Source: Flaveria trinervia (taxonomy: Eukaryota; Streptophyta; Magnoliopsida; Asterales; Asteraceae). From it: 64,000 nt of DNA. The DNA lies in contig CM046443.1 in NCBI GenBank assembly GCA_025506515.1, forward strand, positions 25,811,945 to 25,875,944, written 5' to 3'. The notes beneath the pieces were generated by a model, which saw only the letters and a list, made by a program, of their open reading frames with translations, was not told the origin of the DNA and made no database searches. Positions 33,871-45,170 of this stretch are shown here, piece by piece; the first letter of the stretch is position 1; each line of letters opens with the position of its first letter. A program made the position numbers and the translations under genes.

Positions 33871-36800
33871 TCAAATCGATGGGATCTTAAAGTAGTCAGG
33901 ATCAAAGTGATGAAGTCTCACGTAACCGTCTTCACCTCCACTTGAGAAACTATATAACATTCAGATCAAATAAAAAATAAATTAAACCAAGCAAAAGAAA
34001 AGGCTTGAAATTTACTTAATCGGTATAGTGACGAATATAAATGGTTTAAATCAAATAACTCTAAAGTCTAAAGTAACTAGATGCTCCACCATTGATGCTT
34101 GATTTCAATTTAGATGGAGATGAAGAATGTACCTTTTCCCATCAGGATTGAATGCCAAAGCATTAATCGGACCAAAATGCCCTTTAACGCCTCCAATCTC
34201 TTCTTGTAGAATCTGGTACACATGAGTGATTTTACTTAACATAAGCAAGTTTGGCAAACCAGACGCATAAGGTATATATAGATTTATATAATAGTCAACT
34301 TGATAAAAGATAAATTTTTAACCTTGTCATAAAATTTGGCTTCAAACTTCCCAGCACGATGATCGGTTGTGGTAACAGCGGATGCATCCTGCCCACCCCC
34401 AAGCACCACCTGAAAGTTCAAATATAAAGATTATATATTCTCTAAAGTTCTGTAATCATATGAAGCTGGAGAATATTGTCTTTCTTCTTTACAATGTTAT
34501 GATTTATACAAGTAATTGTTCATCCATGTGTACAATACATATTTACTAGTGTAGTGCCTACCAATAAACACCACTAAGCATGCGCCTTTACTTCACTATA
34601 TGTGCAAAACCCTAAGCACGTGCCTTCGCTTTCAGATCTTTGCATGCTCTAAGTGACTCAACACACATGTCTTTATTGTCTTCCAATAGCAATATATAAT
34701 GCTAAAAAAGCCTACTCAAAAGCCTAAAGGGTGATAATGAATAATCAAAGGCTGTAACCAAGCCCCTATGAGATCAATCAAAGTATGTGTAGACTATAGA
34801 GAGAAAATTAAGGATGGCTTTATGAACAAAAAACTTTAACTAATGCAAACACAAAACAGCAGTAGATTCGTCAAGGGCATGACTTTCTAGTCACTTGAAG
34901 AAAAAGCTTAGAGACGTATGAACTTCAGATTCTAAACAAAAGAACCAATCAAGAGCATTGAGAACATATCAAAAGAATGTCCATACGGTAACCAAAACAC
35001 CAGCCAACAAAAAACAGCTGATCTGGACTTGAAACAGTGAACAGATTATGAGAAAAATAAACGAATAGTGAGAGAAGACAATCTATCAATGGTACGTGTA
35101 TTTGCTTTTATCCACAGAATTTCACAAAAAAGAATACCCAAATATGCATGTGGCCTCTTTTCATAGATCAAACAACATTGTAATGCAGTAATTGAACTAA
35201 AAAAGAAGCTTATACAAATGCAAGTGGATTTGCTTTTATACAAGTAAGAGATAATACATAAAGGTGTCAAGTTGCACCCTGGTACGTAAAGAATGAAAAT
35301 AAGGTGCTTGCCTCACTGTCCTAACTCAGCATCTCACCCCACGTGTCTTTCAATTGCCTAAACATCGCCTCGCCTGAGCGCGTAGGCACGTGCCTTGCGT
35401 GCTTTTGATAACATAGGTATTTTAGCGAGTAAAAACCTAATGTTTCTACTAGATGGATGGCAAACTGCCTAGCAGTTTAACAATCTTTTGCCCTCCAAAG
35501 GGTGATAAACAATGCTAAAATAAATCAAATTCACAAATCAAGCAAAAACTCACAAATCACAAAAATACAACATAAAACTACATGCTTGACTTAGCTCCCA
35601 CTTTGCGTAGAGGCCGAATTGCTTTGCGGCCTGCATAGTTGTCAATAGCGAATAGCAGTAAATAGCGACAAGCCACCAATATGCTACGTAGCGAATAGCG
35701 GTAAATAGCGACCGTTATTTCGTGTTTAGCGATTAAGTAGAATAATATGTAAGATGTTTTACATTCAATAGATAAGCATGTTTAGGTATAAAGTAGTAGG
35801 AAATCTAAACAAAGACCCCCAAAATAGCTAAAATACTTGATTACCAATCATCTAAATCTCATATTTACCAAATAAAAAATAAATAAATTAAATAAAAAAA
35901 ATAAAAAATACCGCTATGTAGTCGCTATTTACATATAGCGACCCATTGGCGCAACGCTACATAGCGCGCTATAGCAGTCGCTATAGCCGCTATTGACAAC
36001 AGGGGCGGCCTAATGTATGCAGCCATACCTTTCACTTTGTGGTGAAGGATGTTTCCCACAGCTTGAACCCATGACCTCAAAGCCACAAAGCAACAACCTT
36101 ACTAGTTGCTCTGGTTCGTGTCCGTCAACCAAATATATCAATACTAATAAATCAATATCTATATAGACACATGTCATCTTCTGACTTCTGGTATCCTTCA
36201 TTTTTTTATTTTCCCGCTCACTTCTAGAGTCAACCATCTCCCCTATTAATTCTTAATCTTTTCATATTTACATGTTTTTCTTAGGTAAAGATTTGAACAC
36301 TTCTAATTCTTTTATTGGGTATCTTTCCACTAGAAACTTATAATAAAAATCAGATAATTCTTAAAATTATTGTTTTATCCATATAAATTGTTTCATTACT
36401 AACTATAAAATATCTTATTTATGATTTGTAAATCTTCTATACTAGTTATCACCCATGTGAAACACGGGTCTCTAACATAGTATGTGTGTGTAAAACTAGA
36501 TAATTTGGAGAAAATGAGAACTAATAAAAATCTAAAGACACCAACTCATTAAGTACACAGCAAGCTACAGAAAATATCATATAAAATTAGAAACTATTAA
36601 AAGTATGTTATAAAACTTACGTGATTAAGAAGTGGCGACATTGCAACAGCGTTTACAGGCCGCTCAGTAACATATGTCTTGATCAAAGTCAATGATCTGC
36701 TGTCCCATAGCTGATAATTAGGAGAAAATGAGACAATAAGAAAGTTGTTACAATGACTATAAAATCATAATAAATGATGAAAATACCTTCGCTGACTTAT

Positions 36801-39800
36801 CTAAAGACCCTGTGAGAAAATGAGAACAATCAGTCGATTTTGCAAGGGATGTAATAGTCTTTTTGTGACCAACTTCTTTATCATTTTCTTTCAGCAATTT
36901 TCCAGTCTGCAATTTCAAATAAAAAAAATTAGTAGGTTTAATGATATAAATTGGAATATAAGTAGAACTACTAAGACCAGAAATGACATGAACAGAAGAA
37001 AGAAGAGTTGGACAAAAAAAAGTACAGTAAGTCAATAATTGCATAGCAAGTGACATTGTCAGCCTAACGTCCAAACAGGATATTTATAAAACCAATAAAG
37101 AAGTAAGAGTTCAGTCTTAATTTCTATAAAAAAAAAAAGCAAGCTCTCATGGAGACTACAAGCAGCTTTAATCTAAAAACCAAATTCCAACCATTACAAA
37201 AGATTTTTGTTTTAAACTTAATACATAAGAACCTAACTTCAAAATCTTACAATTAATCTGAAACATTCAAATACCAAAATAAAAATCTAGTGTCAGTGAG
37301 AAGGCTAAGAAACTGTCCCCAAAAGCACATGACACTGCCATATAGTTACAAACTAAATGCAGTTCCATCATTAACACACCAATCAAACATATGTAAAATC
37401 ATTGATAATTTGTATGCCACAATGTGCGTAATCCTACCAGCTATTTTATTACGATAGCTCATATATTGAGCAAATTTGGTAATTCTAGAAGTATTTCTCT
37501 TATCATTAAAAGTTAACCAGTTAAATGTGAAAAACATACCTCTGTATCCCAGATTCGGATCACAGCATCTTCACCAGCACTAATGATTGTCTTGTTAAAG
37601 GTCCCCAACCGCTCTATTGATCCTCCTTGAGGACCCTTTAGTACAAGTACAGAATCAGCAACCTCTGAAAAGTTACATCAATTAGATATGTTGGGTTTGT
37701 GAAGGCTTTGGGTTTGGACCCATGTTTTGTTTTCTTATTCATTGAACTGTTAACCCTAATTAGTCTTTATGTATACCTTGTCATGTATTTGTAATCTTTG
37801 TACTAAACAAATAAAGAAAACCCTAGTTGTAGCTTGTGAACGTAGGTTACACCGACCGAACGATGTTAAATCCTTATGTCGTTTATTGTTTATTTTCTAT
37901 TCTGCGTGATAATCGTTTTGTGCGCTTGTGTTTGTGTGTTGGTTCCATTGCACCGCTTGATTCCAAACAAGTGGTATTAAAGCTTTGGCTCGTTGAACAT
38001 ATGAGATTGCACGAAAGACGATTCGCCATAAGGGTTTGGTGAAAAACTTTTGAATTCGTCGAATAAAGGTTAAAGTTTTGTGTTTTTCAAGTTTCAATTT
38101 GTTTTGACTGGTTATTATCAACTATTTGTGGAACCGTGTTTAGTGAAAGAAAAGTATATACGGGTTTAGATTTGTCTGCAAAGGTTTTTACTAGAAGCAA
38201 ATCGGTCAATTGATAGTGTTCAGTAGAACAGTCATCAAGTTCAAGCACGTGCCATTGTTGTGTCCGTTCATTGCTTCGATTTGCTTCTTGTTTGTTGTTT
38301 GAGATGGCTGAAGACGGGAAGGATATGATCGAAAATTTTAAAGCTTCTGATTTTAGTTGGTGGAAAATGCAAAATAGAAACACTGTTATGTCCAAGGAAC
38401 TTGGATATGGTACTAGAAGAAAAACCTGCAAACATAGAACAACCTGACTAGGAATCAAAGGACACAAAGACTCATGCGGTTATTACATTGGCTTTGACGA
38501 AAAATGTTGCTTTTAACATCATTAAGGAAATCAGGACCCATGGTATGATGACTGCTTTGTCAAGTATGTATGAGAAACCATCTGCGGCAAATAAGGTGTT
38601 CTTGATTCGAGAGTAGTGAACACAAGAATGAAAGAAGGAAGCTCAGTGGTTGCTCACATTAACAATCTAAATTCAATCTTAACAAGACTTGTATCAATTG
38701 GAATTAAGTTTAATGATGAAGTTCAGACTCTACTGTTGTTGTCGTCTCTGCCATATAGTTGGTCTGGAACTGTGACAGCAATTTCAAATTCTGTGGGTAC
38801 TAAGGGTTTCACTCTTAATGGTATTCGAGATCTAACTATGGGTGAAAAAGTCAGAAAAATGAACTCGGGTGAATCATTAAATAGTGAACTATTAAATATT
38901 GGCACGGGTCGAGGTAATAACAGGAACAATGGGAGTCGGGGAAGAAGTTCATCTAAACCTAGAAAGAATGTGAAGTGTTGGAGTTGCAATGAGGTGGGAC
39001 ATGTTAAGAGTCAATGTCCGAATAAGAAAGAATTGAACAATGCTATTGGGGATGTATCTGATGATGATGCATTGATACTATGTGGCAAACAATGTGGACT
39101 CTTGGGTCATGGATTCAAGGGCTTCGTTTCATACCATGAACAATGGGAAAACGATGGTGAATCTAAAACATGGTGATTTCGGAAAGGTAAGATTAGCCAA
39201 TGACGAGATACTTAAGATAACGGGCATGAGTGATATTGATCTGGTCAAGGTTTAAAAGTACGGAATCGAGCCTCGAGGCGTTTTTCCTCCGCCTCATGAG
39301 GCGCACGTGCCAAATAGACCCGTGAGGCGCCGCCTCAAACACGTTTTTGGGCGCCTCGCCTTAAGGCGCGCCTCGAGGCGCACGCCTCAACCGCTTTTTA
39401 AAACAATGGATCTGGTTACTTCATTGGGTACTACATGAAATCTAAAGAATGTCAGGGTGATTCTGGGGCTGAAGAATAAACTTATTTTAGTTGGTCAGCT
39501 GGATGAACAAGGACTAGAAGTGAAGCCTGGTGGTGGTAAATGGAGGGTGATCAATGGTAATCTGATTATTGCTCATGGTATAAAGCGTGGGTTATTGTAT
39601 ATGGTTGAGGCGCTTGCTGAGGGACGTATGAACATCCCGGTTAAGCACGACAAAATCCAGTTTGCTAAATCTGGTGCTAAGAGAGTTCATTTTGCAAACA
39701 TGAAGTCTGAAGGAAAGATGTTAGGTGAACGAGTTCGAAAGTCTAAACCATTGAGGATTCGGTGGCAGTGGAAGCACAAGACGTGTTCTGCGTACACTTA

Positions 39801-41830
39801 CAAAGAACCATTGGGTTTTAAAGACTACGACTGAAAAATTCTCTCCTGGTGATTGTTTGCTGAATTTGGAGAGTGATGGTGATCCTCGGTGTATCTTTGA
39901 ATCCGGTGGAATGTCCAAACCAGTTAAGATGGAGGATGAGTCGTTGGTAGGACTAGCCACGATTAACTTGGAGCTCGGGGGAGCTTCAATTGGCCTTTCT
40001 GATACTTGATGATGAGGGGTCGCTGCAACCAGGAGATGTGATAGAGTCTTAGCTTGTTCTTTTGGAACTGAAGGCTTGGAAGACTTGTTTAAAAATTAGT
40101 GAAGCTACTAAACGACTGGGTTGCTTTGTACTTGAATGGCGGGCTAGAATTTATCGAAAAGCCTTCAAGTGGGAGATTGTTGGGTTTGTGAAGGCTTTGG
40201 GCTTGGGCCCATGTTTAGCTTTCTTATCATTAAATTGTTAACCCTAAATTAGTCTCTATGCATACCCTATCATGTATTTGTAATCTTTGTACTGAGCAAA
40301 TAAAGAAACCCCTAGTTGCAGCCCGTGGACGTAGGTCACACCGACCGAACCACGTTAAATCCTCGTTTCGTTTATTGTTTATTTTCTAATATGCATGATA
40401 ATCATTTTGTGCGCTTGTGTTCGTGTGTTGGTTCTATTGCACTGTTTGATTCCTAGCAAGATATAATGTATGATACTAAACAATCATTTATAAAGTAAAG
40501 CTGACTACATAAAAACAGGAGAATATCCACCCATGTGTCATCAACCGAAAAAATGTTAACATTAATACCTAGAGTATAACTCAGCAAGAATGCAAGATTA
40601 ATGATTAGAAGATTCCTTTGTCATCTATGGTCTGTCTCTTTTTGAGAGAAGATTTTCTACCACGCCTGACTATGAAGAGCTTCGAGTCTATCAGGAGGGT
40701 AACGAAATAAAATGATAACCTTCAGCCTTTAAAGAGCATATGTCTGAACCCAAATAAATTTGCCACCCCACAAATGATATATGACCTTCGGTAGAGGACT
40801 AGAGGTGATAAATGGGCTGGTTGGACTAGGGGTCAAAAGAGGTACAAGTGAAGCAAGTTATATACTAATGTTGAAGTGTGGGTCAAAAAAAGATGGATTA
40901 AGTTGAGCCAATCCAAGCACTTTTTTATTCATTTTATTAAAATTTTAATTAATAACGTCCTAGATATGCTCAATAAATCTATGTTATTACTTAAAAAGGC
41001 TAATCTTTTTAGCCAAACAACTAAGAAAACTAATTTCCTTCAACAATTTCCATACATAGAGTAATGTTCAACCACTTTTGGAAAATGCCAGCACTGTTCT
41101 TAGGCTCCCGGAAGTACTTAGTTCAAGTCACTAGGTTCCACCAAATACTACTATTCAGACTTCATTAACAGGAGACTAAAGTCCAAACATAAACCAGCTA
41201 AACTAAGAGCTAACTTCATATCATTAAAAAATATATATATATATATATATATATAGGCAAATCAGGTCAAACTTGTAATAAATAAGCAAACTCACGGTCA
41301 TCCGGATCAGCAGCAATGCGTTTGACATGGATAGCAGAAGTCAGCCCCATAAAAGGGTCCGTAGTGATCACAGCAAGCTTATCACCAACAGAAAAATCAA
41401 CAGCTCTAGCAGGAGAATCAAAATTGAAGGTGAACAGCTGAGTTCCACTCTGAACATCCCACAGCTTAGCTGTTTGATCCGCACTCCCAGTAATCAACCG
41501 TGTCGAATCTCCTGCACAACCAATTATCCACAACAAACATCAAAAACCCACAAAGGCAGCTCCTTTACACACATCAAACACCAAAATCGAATACCCAATC
41601 ACGAATACAAAAATCTAGCACGAGTAAATGAACTAAAGAAGCATACTTGAAACGTCGCAGCACCAAACGGCGCCGTTGTGGCCACGGTAGGTGCCCAATC
41701 GTTCGCCGTTGTCGGCAAACCAAACAGTGGGAGTGTGATCTTTGGCGCAAGAGAACAAGAGGTCTCCATCTCTGTTGTACTTGAGGAAAGTGAGTGGCCT
41801 CTCATGGCCTTTCATCAATATCGGCCTCAT
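33871..41830 (-). CDS. TIF3I1: Eukaryotic translation initiation factor 3 subunit I
   Basis: Eight exons on the minus strand: 41647-41830, 41296-41511, 37540-37664, 36787-36906, 36621-36710, 34323-34409, 34133-34212 and 33871-33949. They join to 981 nt (326 codons plus stop), the usual length of eIF3i. All junctions have GT donors and AG acceptors and keep the frame. The product is a WD40 beta-propeller: MRPILMKGHERPLTFLKYNR at the start, GSADQTAKLWD in exon 2, SAGEDAVIRIWD in exon 3, GSLDKSAK/LWD across exons 4-5 and GHFGPINALAFNPDGKSFSSGG across exons 7-8. eIF3i is a peripheral subunit of the cytoplasmic eIF3 complex that recruits mRNA to the 40S subunit; the plant protein is also known as TRIP-1, a BRI1 kinase substrate. 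Nothing in the frame is damaged, although introns 2 and 5 are swollen by transposons. The C-terminal residues (FKIPSI) are less conserved. Confidence 0.95.
35634..36004. mobile_element. hAT-like MITE in intron 5 of the eIF3i gene
   Basis: The ends CATAGTTGTCAATAGCG and CGCTATTGACAACAGGG form imperfect terminal inverted repeats (GTTGTCAATAGCG perfect). They are flanked by the 8-bp near-duplication GCGGCCTG (35626-35633) and GCGGCCTA (36005-36012). Many AATAGCG/CGCTATT subterminal repeats are present. The 8-bp duplication and subterminal repeats point to hAT. The 371-bp element has no coding capacity. Confidence 0.75.
36013..36130 (-). repeat. Possible tRNA-derived SINE fragment in intron 5
   Basis: On the minus strand a GGTCATGGGTTCAAGC box resembles a Pol III B box, and AGTAAGGTTG upstream of it resembles a weak A box. 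Boundaries and tail are not clear, so this is a weak call. Confidence 0.3.
36138..36480 (+). mobile_element. Short Helitron-like fragment in intron 5
   Basis: Starts TCAATACTAATAAATC after an A, with ACACATGTCATC shortly after. Near its end is the hairpin ACCCATG-TGAAA-CACGGGT (36451-36469). It ends CATAG before a T, one change from CTAG. Arrangement and spacing match the 3659-5100 element. 343 bp, non-coding. Confidence 0.5.
37689..37969 (+). repeat. 5' LTR of the intronic Copia element
   Basis: TGTTGGGTTTG to GATTCCAAACA, matching 40178-40458 with a modest number of substitutions. Confidence 0.9.
38304..39176 (+). pseudogene. Copia gag of the intronic element (damaged)
   Basis: ATG at 38304 begins MAEDGKDMIENFKASDFSWWKM..., the usual Tnt1-like gag opening. 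The frame stops at about 38445 and is shifted again near 38615. From 38616 to 39176 it encodes the gag_2/UBN2 core (MKEGSSVVAHINNLNSILTR, then LLLLSSLPYSWSG) and a CX2CX4HX4C knuckle (CWSC...GHVKSQC, near 38977-39018). Past the knuckle another frame encodes a protease-like DSWVMDSRASFHT, where the expected Gly after Asp-Ser is Arg. Confidence 0.8.
39246..39408. mobile_element. 163-bp hAT-like MITE inside the intronic Copia
   Basis: Flanked by a perfect 8-bp duplication GATCTGGT (39238-39245 and 39409-39416). Ends CAAGGTTTAAAAGTACGG and, inverted, CATTGTTTTAAAAAGCGG are imperfect terminal repeats. The interior consists of GCCTCGAGGCG/GGCGCCTCGCC blocks. Removing it restores the Copia pre-integrase sequence. 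It is the youngest of three insertions here: MITE into Copia into intron. Confidence 0.8.
39409..39840 (+). pseudogene. Copia pre-integrase region of the intronic element
   Basis: The frame encodes LKNKLILVGQLDEQGLEV, GGGKWRVINGNLIIAHG and GLLYMVEA, the normal sequence between protease and integrase in Tnt1-like elements. It then turns into sequence with no integrase core and stops at 39832. This marks where the non-autonomous element lost its pol. Confidence 0.75.
40178..40458 (+). repeat. 3' LTR of the intronic Copia element
   Basis: 281 bp, TGTTGGGTTTG to GATTCCTAGCA, followed by the target duplication AGATA. Confidence 0.9.
40464..41295. other. Remainder of eIF3i intron 2
   Basis: Intronic sequence with no gene. 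It includes a 30-bp TA tract (41227-41256) close to the exon 2 donor. The plus frame 40876-41064 has no domain and is treated as chance. Confidence 0.6.
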
Positions 41831-41975
41831 CTTCGCTTTCGTTTGTCGATCGAAGAGTATCTCACTGTTGGTTGTTTGGTTCCGACTATACAATTAGAAA
41901 CCCTAAATCAAAAGAAGACGACTTCGAGATTATGCGGTCAGTCGGGTTGATAATTCGAGGTGGGCTGGGCCGATT
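41831..41975 (-). promoter_or_regulatory. 5' leader and proximal promoter of the eIF3i gene
   Basis: Upstream of the start codon on the minus strand lie a telo box (AAACCCTAA on plus, 41899-41907) and a double site II motif (TGGGCTGGGCC on plus, 41961-41971). Telo boxes next to site II elements are typical of promoters of plant ribosomal-protein and translation-factor genes, where TCP-type factors bind. The combination supports real expression of the gene. The transcription start cannot be fixed by eye. Confidence 0.65.
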
Positions 41976-42000
41976 TATTCTACAAGACTCGACGACCTAA

Positions 42001-43476
42001 ACCCAAACTAATCCAATTACACCGCTCACAACCCCTTATTTTATTTTAAATATATGTGAATGTATTTCGTATATTATATGGTATGGTTAAATAGTTTGAG
42101 TGAATAATATAGAAATTTTACTGTTTAATCTGTATTTTTAAAAAACACTATTCAAAACTCTATAATATTTTTAATATGTTTTAAGTGGTTGTGGGTGGAG
42201 TAGAGAGAAAAAGTAATGATAAAAGTGAAAATAAGAAAGAAAAAATAATGAATTTTAGTATAATTATATGAATAAATATGAGAAATGAGTTGTGAATGCT
42301 CTTAAAAATAGTTAACGAATACTATAAGTCTAATCATCCGAATAAATTTAATGGCAAAAGGTAACCCACGCTTGCGATCATAAACAACGCTGATAACCCG
42401 ACCCGCTTACCATTTCAGGGCAAATCCGCCATCTAAATGTTCATTGTGGTAAAAACCACTAGCCCACTTAAATCATATTACACCAAATGATACTTGAATC
42501 CATGACCTCCACTTTGGAAAATCATGGATGTTTTCTCCTAAACCAATTAATCTAGGGTCCATTGGCTTAAAATTTGTTACCATACAAACCAATTTAAAAA
42601 ATCGAAATAACCAATAGTCTAAAACTAGTTTGGATTTTTTAAAACTGAATTTGTTCAGAATTGGTTTTTCAAAAACCGGTCATGTAACCTGGTTAAAAAC
42701 TTATTTACCTTTTATTTTATTACTTAAAAAAGGGTTTTTATAGTGGTTATATAGACGTTGGACGGTTTTTATCATCATTTTTAACCCTTATATTTTAATA
42801 TGATTAGGTATTGAGTGTCTCTACTTTTAAAGTTGCTTAAATACGTAAAAGTTGCACACTACGTTGTTGGTCACCTTTTGTGTGTATAACCGTCCATGAT
42901 GTACAAACCATCATAAACAAACACCGGCATTATTCTCAAGTCTTTTAACTTTCATAATCACTTGAACCCGAGGTTTTTCTTATTCATAATTCTTCAAATC
43001 TATCAACTATTTTTATTATCATGAATTTATCTCTCCAACTCATGCTTTTCATTCTCTATGCACCTTACAAGCTTCTTAAAGCTCGCGTTCTTATTCTTTA
43101 TCATGTCCCACACACCATTTCCCCACGAAGACTCCTTATACCCATTTATGTCCTCGTTGATGACCCTAAGCTTCTCCTTTGCAATATTGTGATAGTGCTC
43201 GTCATAGCCTCCCACATTGTTATGTACTTATGCCCCTCCTTAACTTAGTTGATGTCTCACAGATGGTGTTATTTTTTAACATTGTAAAATTGTTGTCCTT
43301 CGAGTTTCTCCCGTCGAATCCTTAATTTCTTCTCTCTATGTCTACCATGTTTAGCTTTTATCTCATGACTATATCAAGCACTAATAATGATGCCAAGTCT
43401 TTATTGTCTCCTCATAATAACTTTGTAATCTATCCAACGTCATTATCTTCTCGTCTCGTCAATAGGTAGTACTTTA
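42001..43476. other. Intergenic region, no gene supported
   Basis: A minus frame 43027-43215 (MGGYDEHYHNIAKEKLRVIN...) has protein-like, charged composition and could be the decayed end of a transposon or host gene, but I recognise no family. A plus frame overlaps it. At 42478-42560 a TTGAATCCATGACCTCC block resembles the B-box area of a SINE. No boundaries are supportable. Confidence 0.4.
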
Positions 43477-45170
43477 TGTCACACCCCACCGAAACGGGGC
43501 CTAAGGCGAGTGATTGGCACAGACTTACGGCGTAAAGCTTACAAATATATTAAAAAAATCCATTTTATAATATAGAGTAATACTAAATTACTTAGTACAA
43601 AGGTAGACTTAAAATAAACTAAAATATAATCTTCATAATAAGTCTTTTTAAACACCTTCAAAACTCCTTAAAATATTATGATCAACAAAGACTTCAAAAA
43701 TCTTCACACTTTACTCTATTACCACCAAGTAATTTAGAGAGTAGGACATCTACCAGTTCCTTGAAATACATGCTCAAAATATACGTCAGCATAAAGCCGG
43801 TGAGTTTATAATATCAACACAAAATCTTCTCGCGGTGTATTATCAAATAAATCTGGTTCAATGGTTTTACTACCAAGAGAACCTTCGTTAACATATATAA
43901 CACATTCGAGTAAGAGTTCACTAAGAATCATATCGAACGCTTGCAATCTAGCCAAATATAATAGGTACCGACTATACGTATATATATCCTGAGCAATTCA
44001 TGCGTAATGATTTGTCAACATACAATTAATAAGGATAACACACCTTTCAAATCATTTTAATGAGTAGTCATCACTGGCATGTATTCAACTCCAAAAACAA
44101 GTAAAAAGGATATTTAAATCATGAAAACTCACTTGGACTTATACGTGTATTTAATCCTTTTGCTTCTCAAGTAATAGGTGACTAATTGGTCAACCTATAA
44201 TATAACAAACATATATTTATCATTATCTTCTAACGACCCATTTTTCTTGATTTTTTCAATTTTATAACAAAACAGACCTATAGTACCTAAAACAAAAGTT
44301 AAAAACCATACCTCATAATTTTATCTAACAGATTCATTTAAATATTTCTATAAAATCCTACTGTTGGATGATCACTAAAACAATTTCCATATAACTCATA
44401 TATTATCCTAAACACTTTGATTTTATTTAGCTTATTAAACTTGATATTATCCTAATCACAAAAATGTGCATCAGAATGTCCTATTAATAATTCGCACATT
44501 CACAATTCTAATCAATATATTACTTCATCATCTTTAAAATCAACGATTCTTAAGATTGATATTGAGAATTAACTGATAGGTGGATTGAATTATGATGAAA
44601 TTTAATATCTTTTTTTGTTTCTTTGATCTAAAATATCAATCAACATACTTCGTTTGTTCTTTCAAAGTTATTTTTTAAGATCATGCCCCTTCTATATTTG
44701 AAAAAAGTCTTACTGGCCTTGATGATGATGATCTCTAAATGTTCTTGTTTCTTACTTCACACCTAATTATATCATAAACTTTTCTAGATCATAAATCTTT
44801 AATACCTTAATATCTTAAAATTTTAGGCAAATAGATTTCAATCTATAGGAGAGCTTAATGTTACCTTTCTAATAATAGAGTGCACTTGAGTCCTTTGTTG
44901 ATAGACTGCACTACCAATCCTTCCTTTGCAATAGGTGAAGAGCTAGCAAATTCTAAAATTTCTGTTTGTAGAGGATTCACCTCAAATCAGTCATTCAACC
45001 CTTAAATTGAATATAAACTATGAATTTGGAAGTCATTTATGCTTACCATAAGAAAGATACCACAAGTTCTTATCTCAATTGGAGTTAAAAACTCTCAAAC
45101 AACCTCAATTGATACTCCTAAGCACACAATCTTCCTCTTCTTCCTTTTTGCTACTAATTTAGGTCAAATA
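43477..45170 (-). mobile_element. Older gypsy LTR fragment, split by a solo LTR
   Basis: Reading minus, the sequence ends ...GGTGGGGTGTGACA at 43477. It carries CTCACCGGC-TTATGCTGACG near 43785-43810, the counterpart of the ACTCACTCAGCAACGCTGA block of Tekay-like LTRs. The right boundary is interrupted by the solo LTR at 45171. The LTR appears to resume at 47668 and run to the gypsy element at 48064, giving about 2.1 kb in total. No target duplication could be confirmed for this older copy. Confidence 0.45.

Larger units (their letters stand above)
37689..40458 (+). mobile_element. Gag-only non-autonomous Copia (Tnt1/Tork-like) in intron 2 of eIF3i
   Basis: Identical-length LTRs (281 bp; 37689-37969 and 40178-40458) bound an internal region of only 2.2 kb. 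A perfect 5-bp duplication AGATA flanks it (37684-37688 and 40459-40463). Primer site TGGTATTAAAGC (37972-37983) and purine tract AAGTGGGAGA (40168-40177) are in place. Inside are gag and part of protease/pre-integrase; integrase core, RT and RNase H are absent. It lies antisense to the host gene. A further MITE sits in its internal region. Confidence 0.9.

Noticed and set aside
33690..33890. Plus-strand open frame near the end of the eIF3i gene
   Set aside because: Antisense to the 3' untranslated region and last codons of the gene; no domain.
43027..43215. Charged minus-strand open frame that looks protein-like
   Set aside because: No family recognised, no exon neighbours or start context that can be supported; mentioned in the intergenic entry only.
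43472..43715. Short LTR-like unit from TGTCACACC to TTCACA flanked by CTTTA
   Set aside because: The similarity to Tekay-like LTRs continues beyond 43710, so the apparent right end and duplication are probably coincidental.
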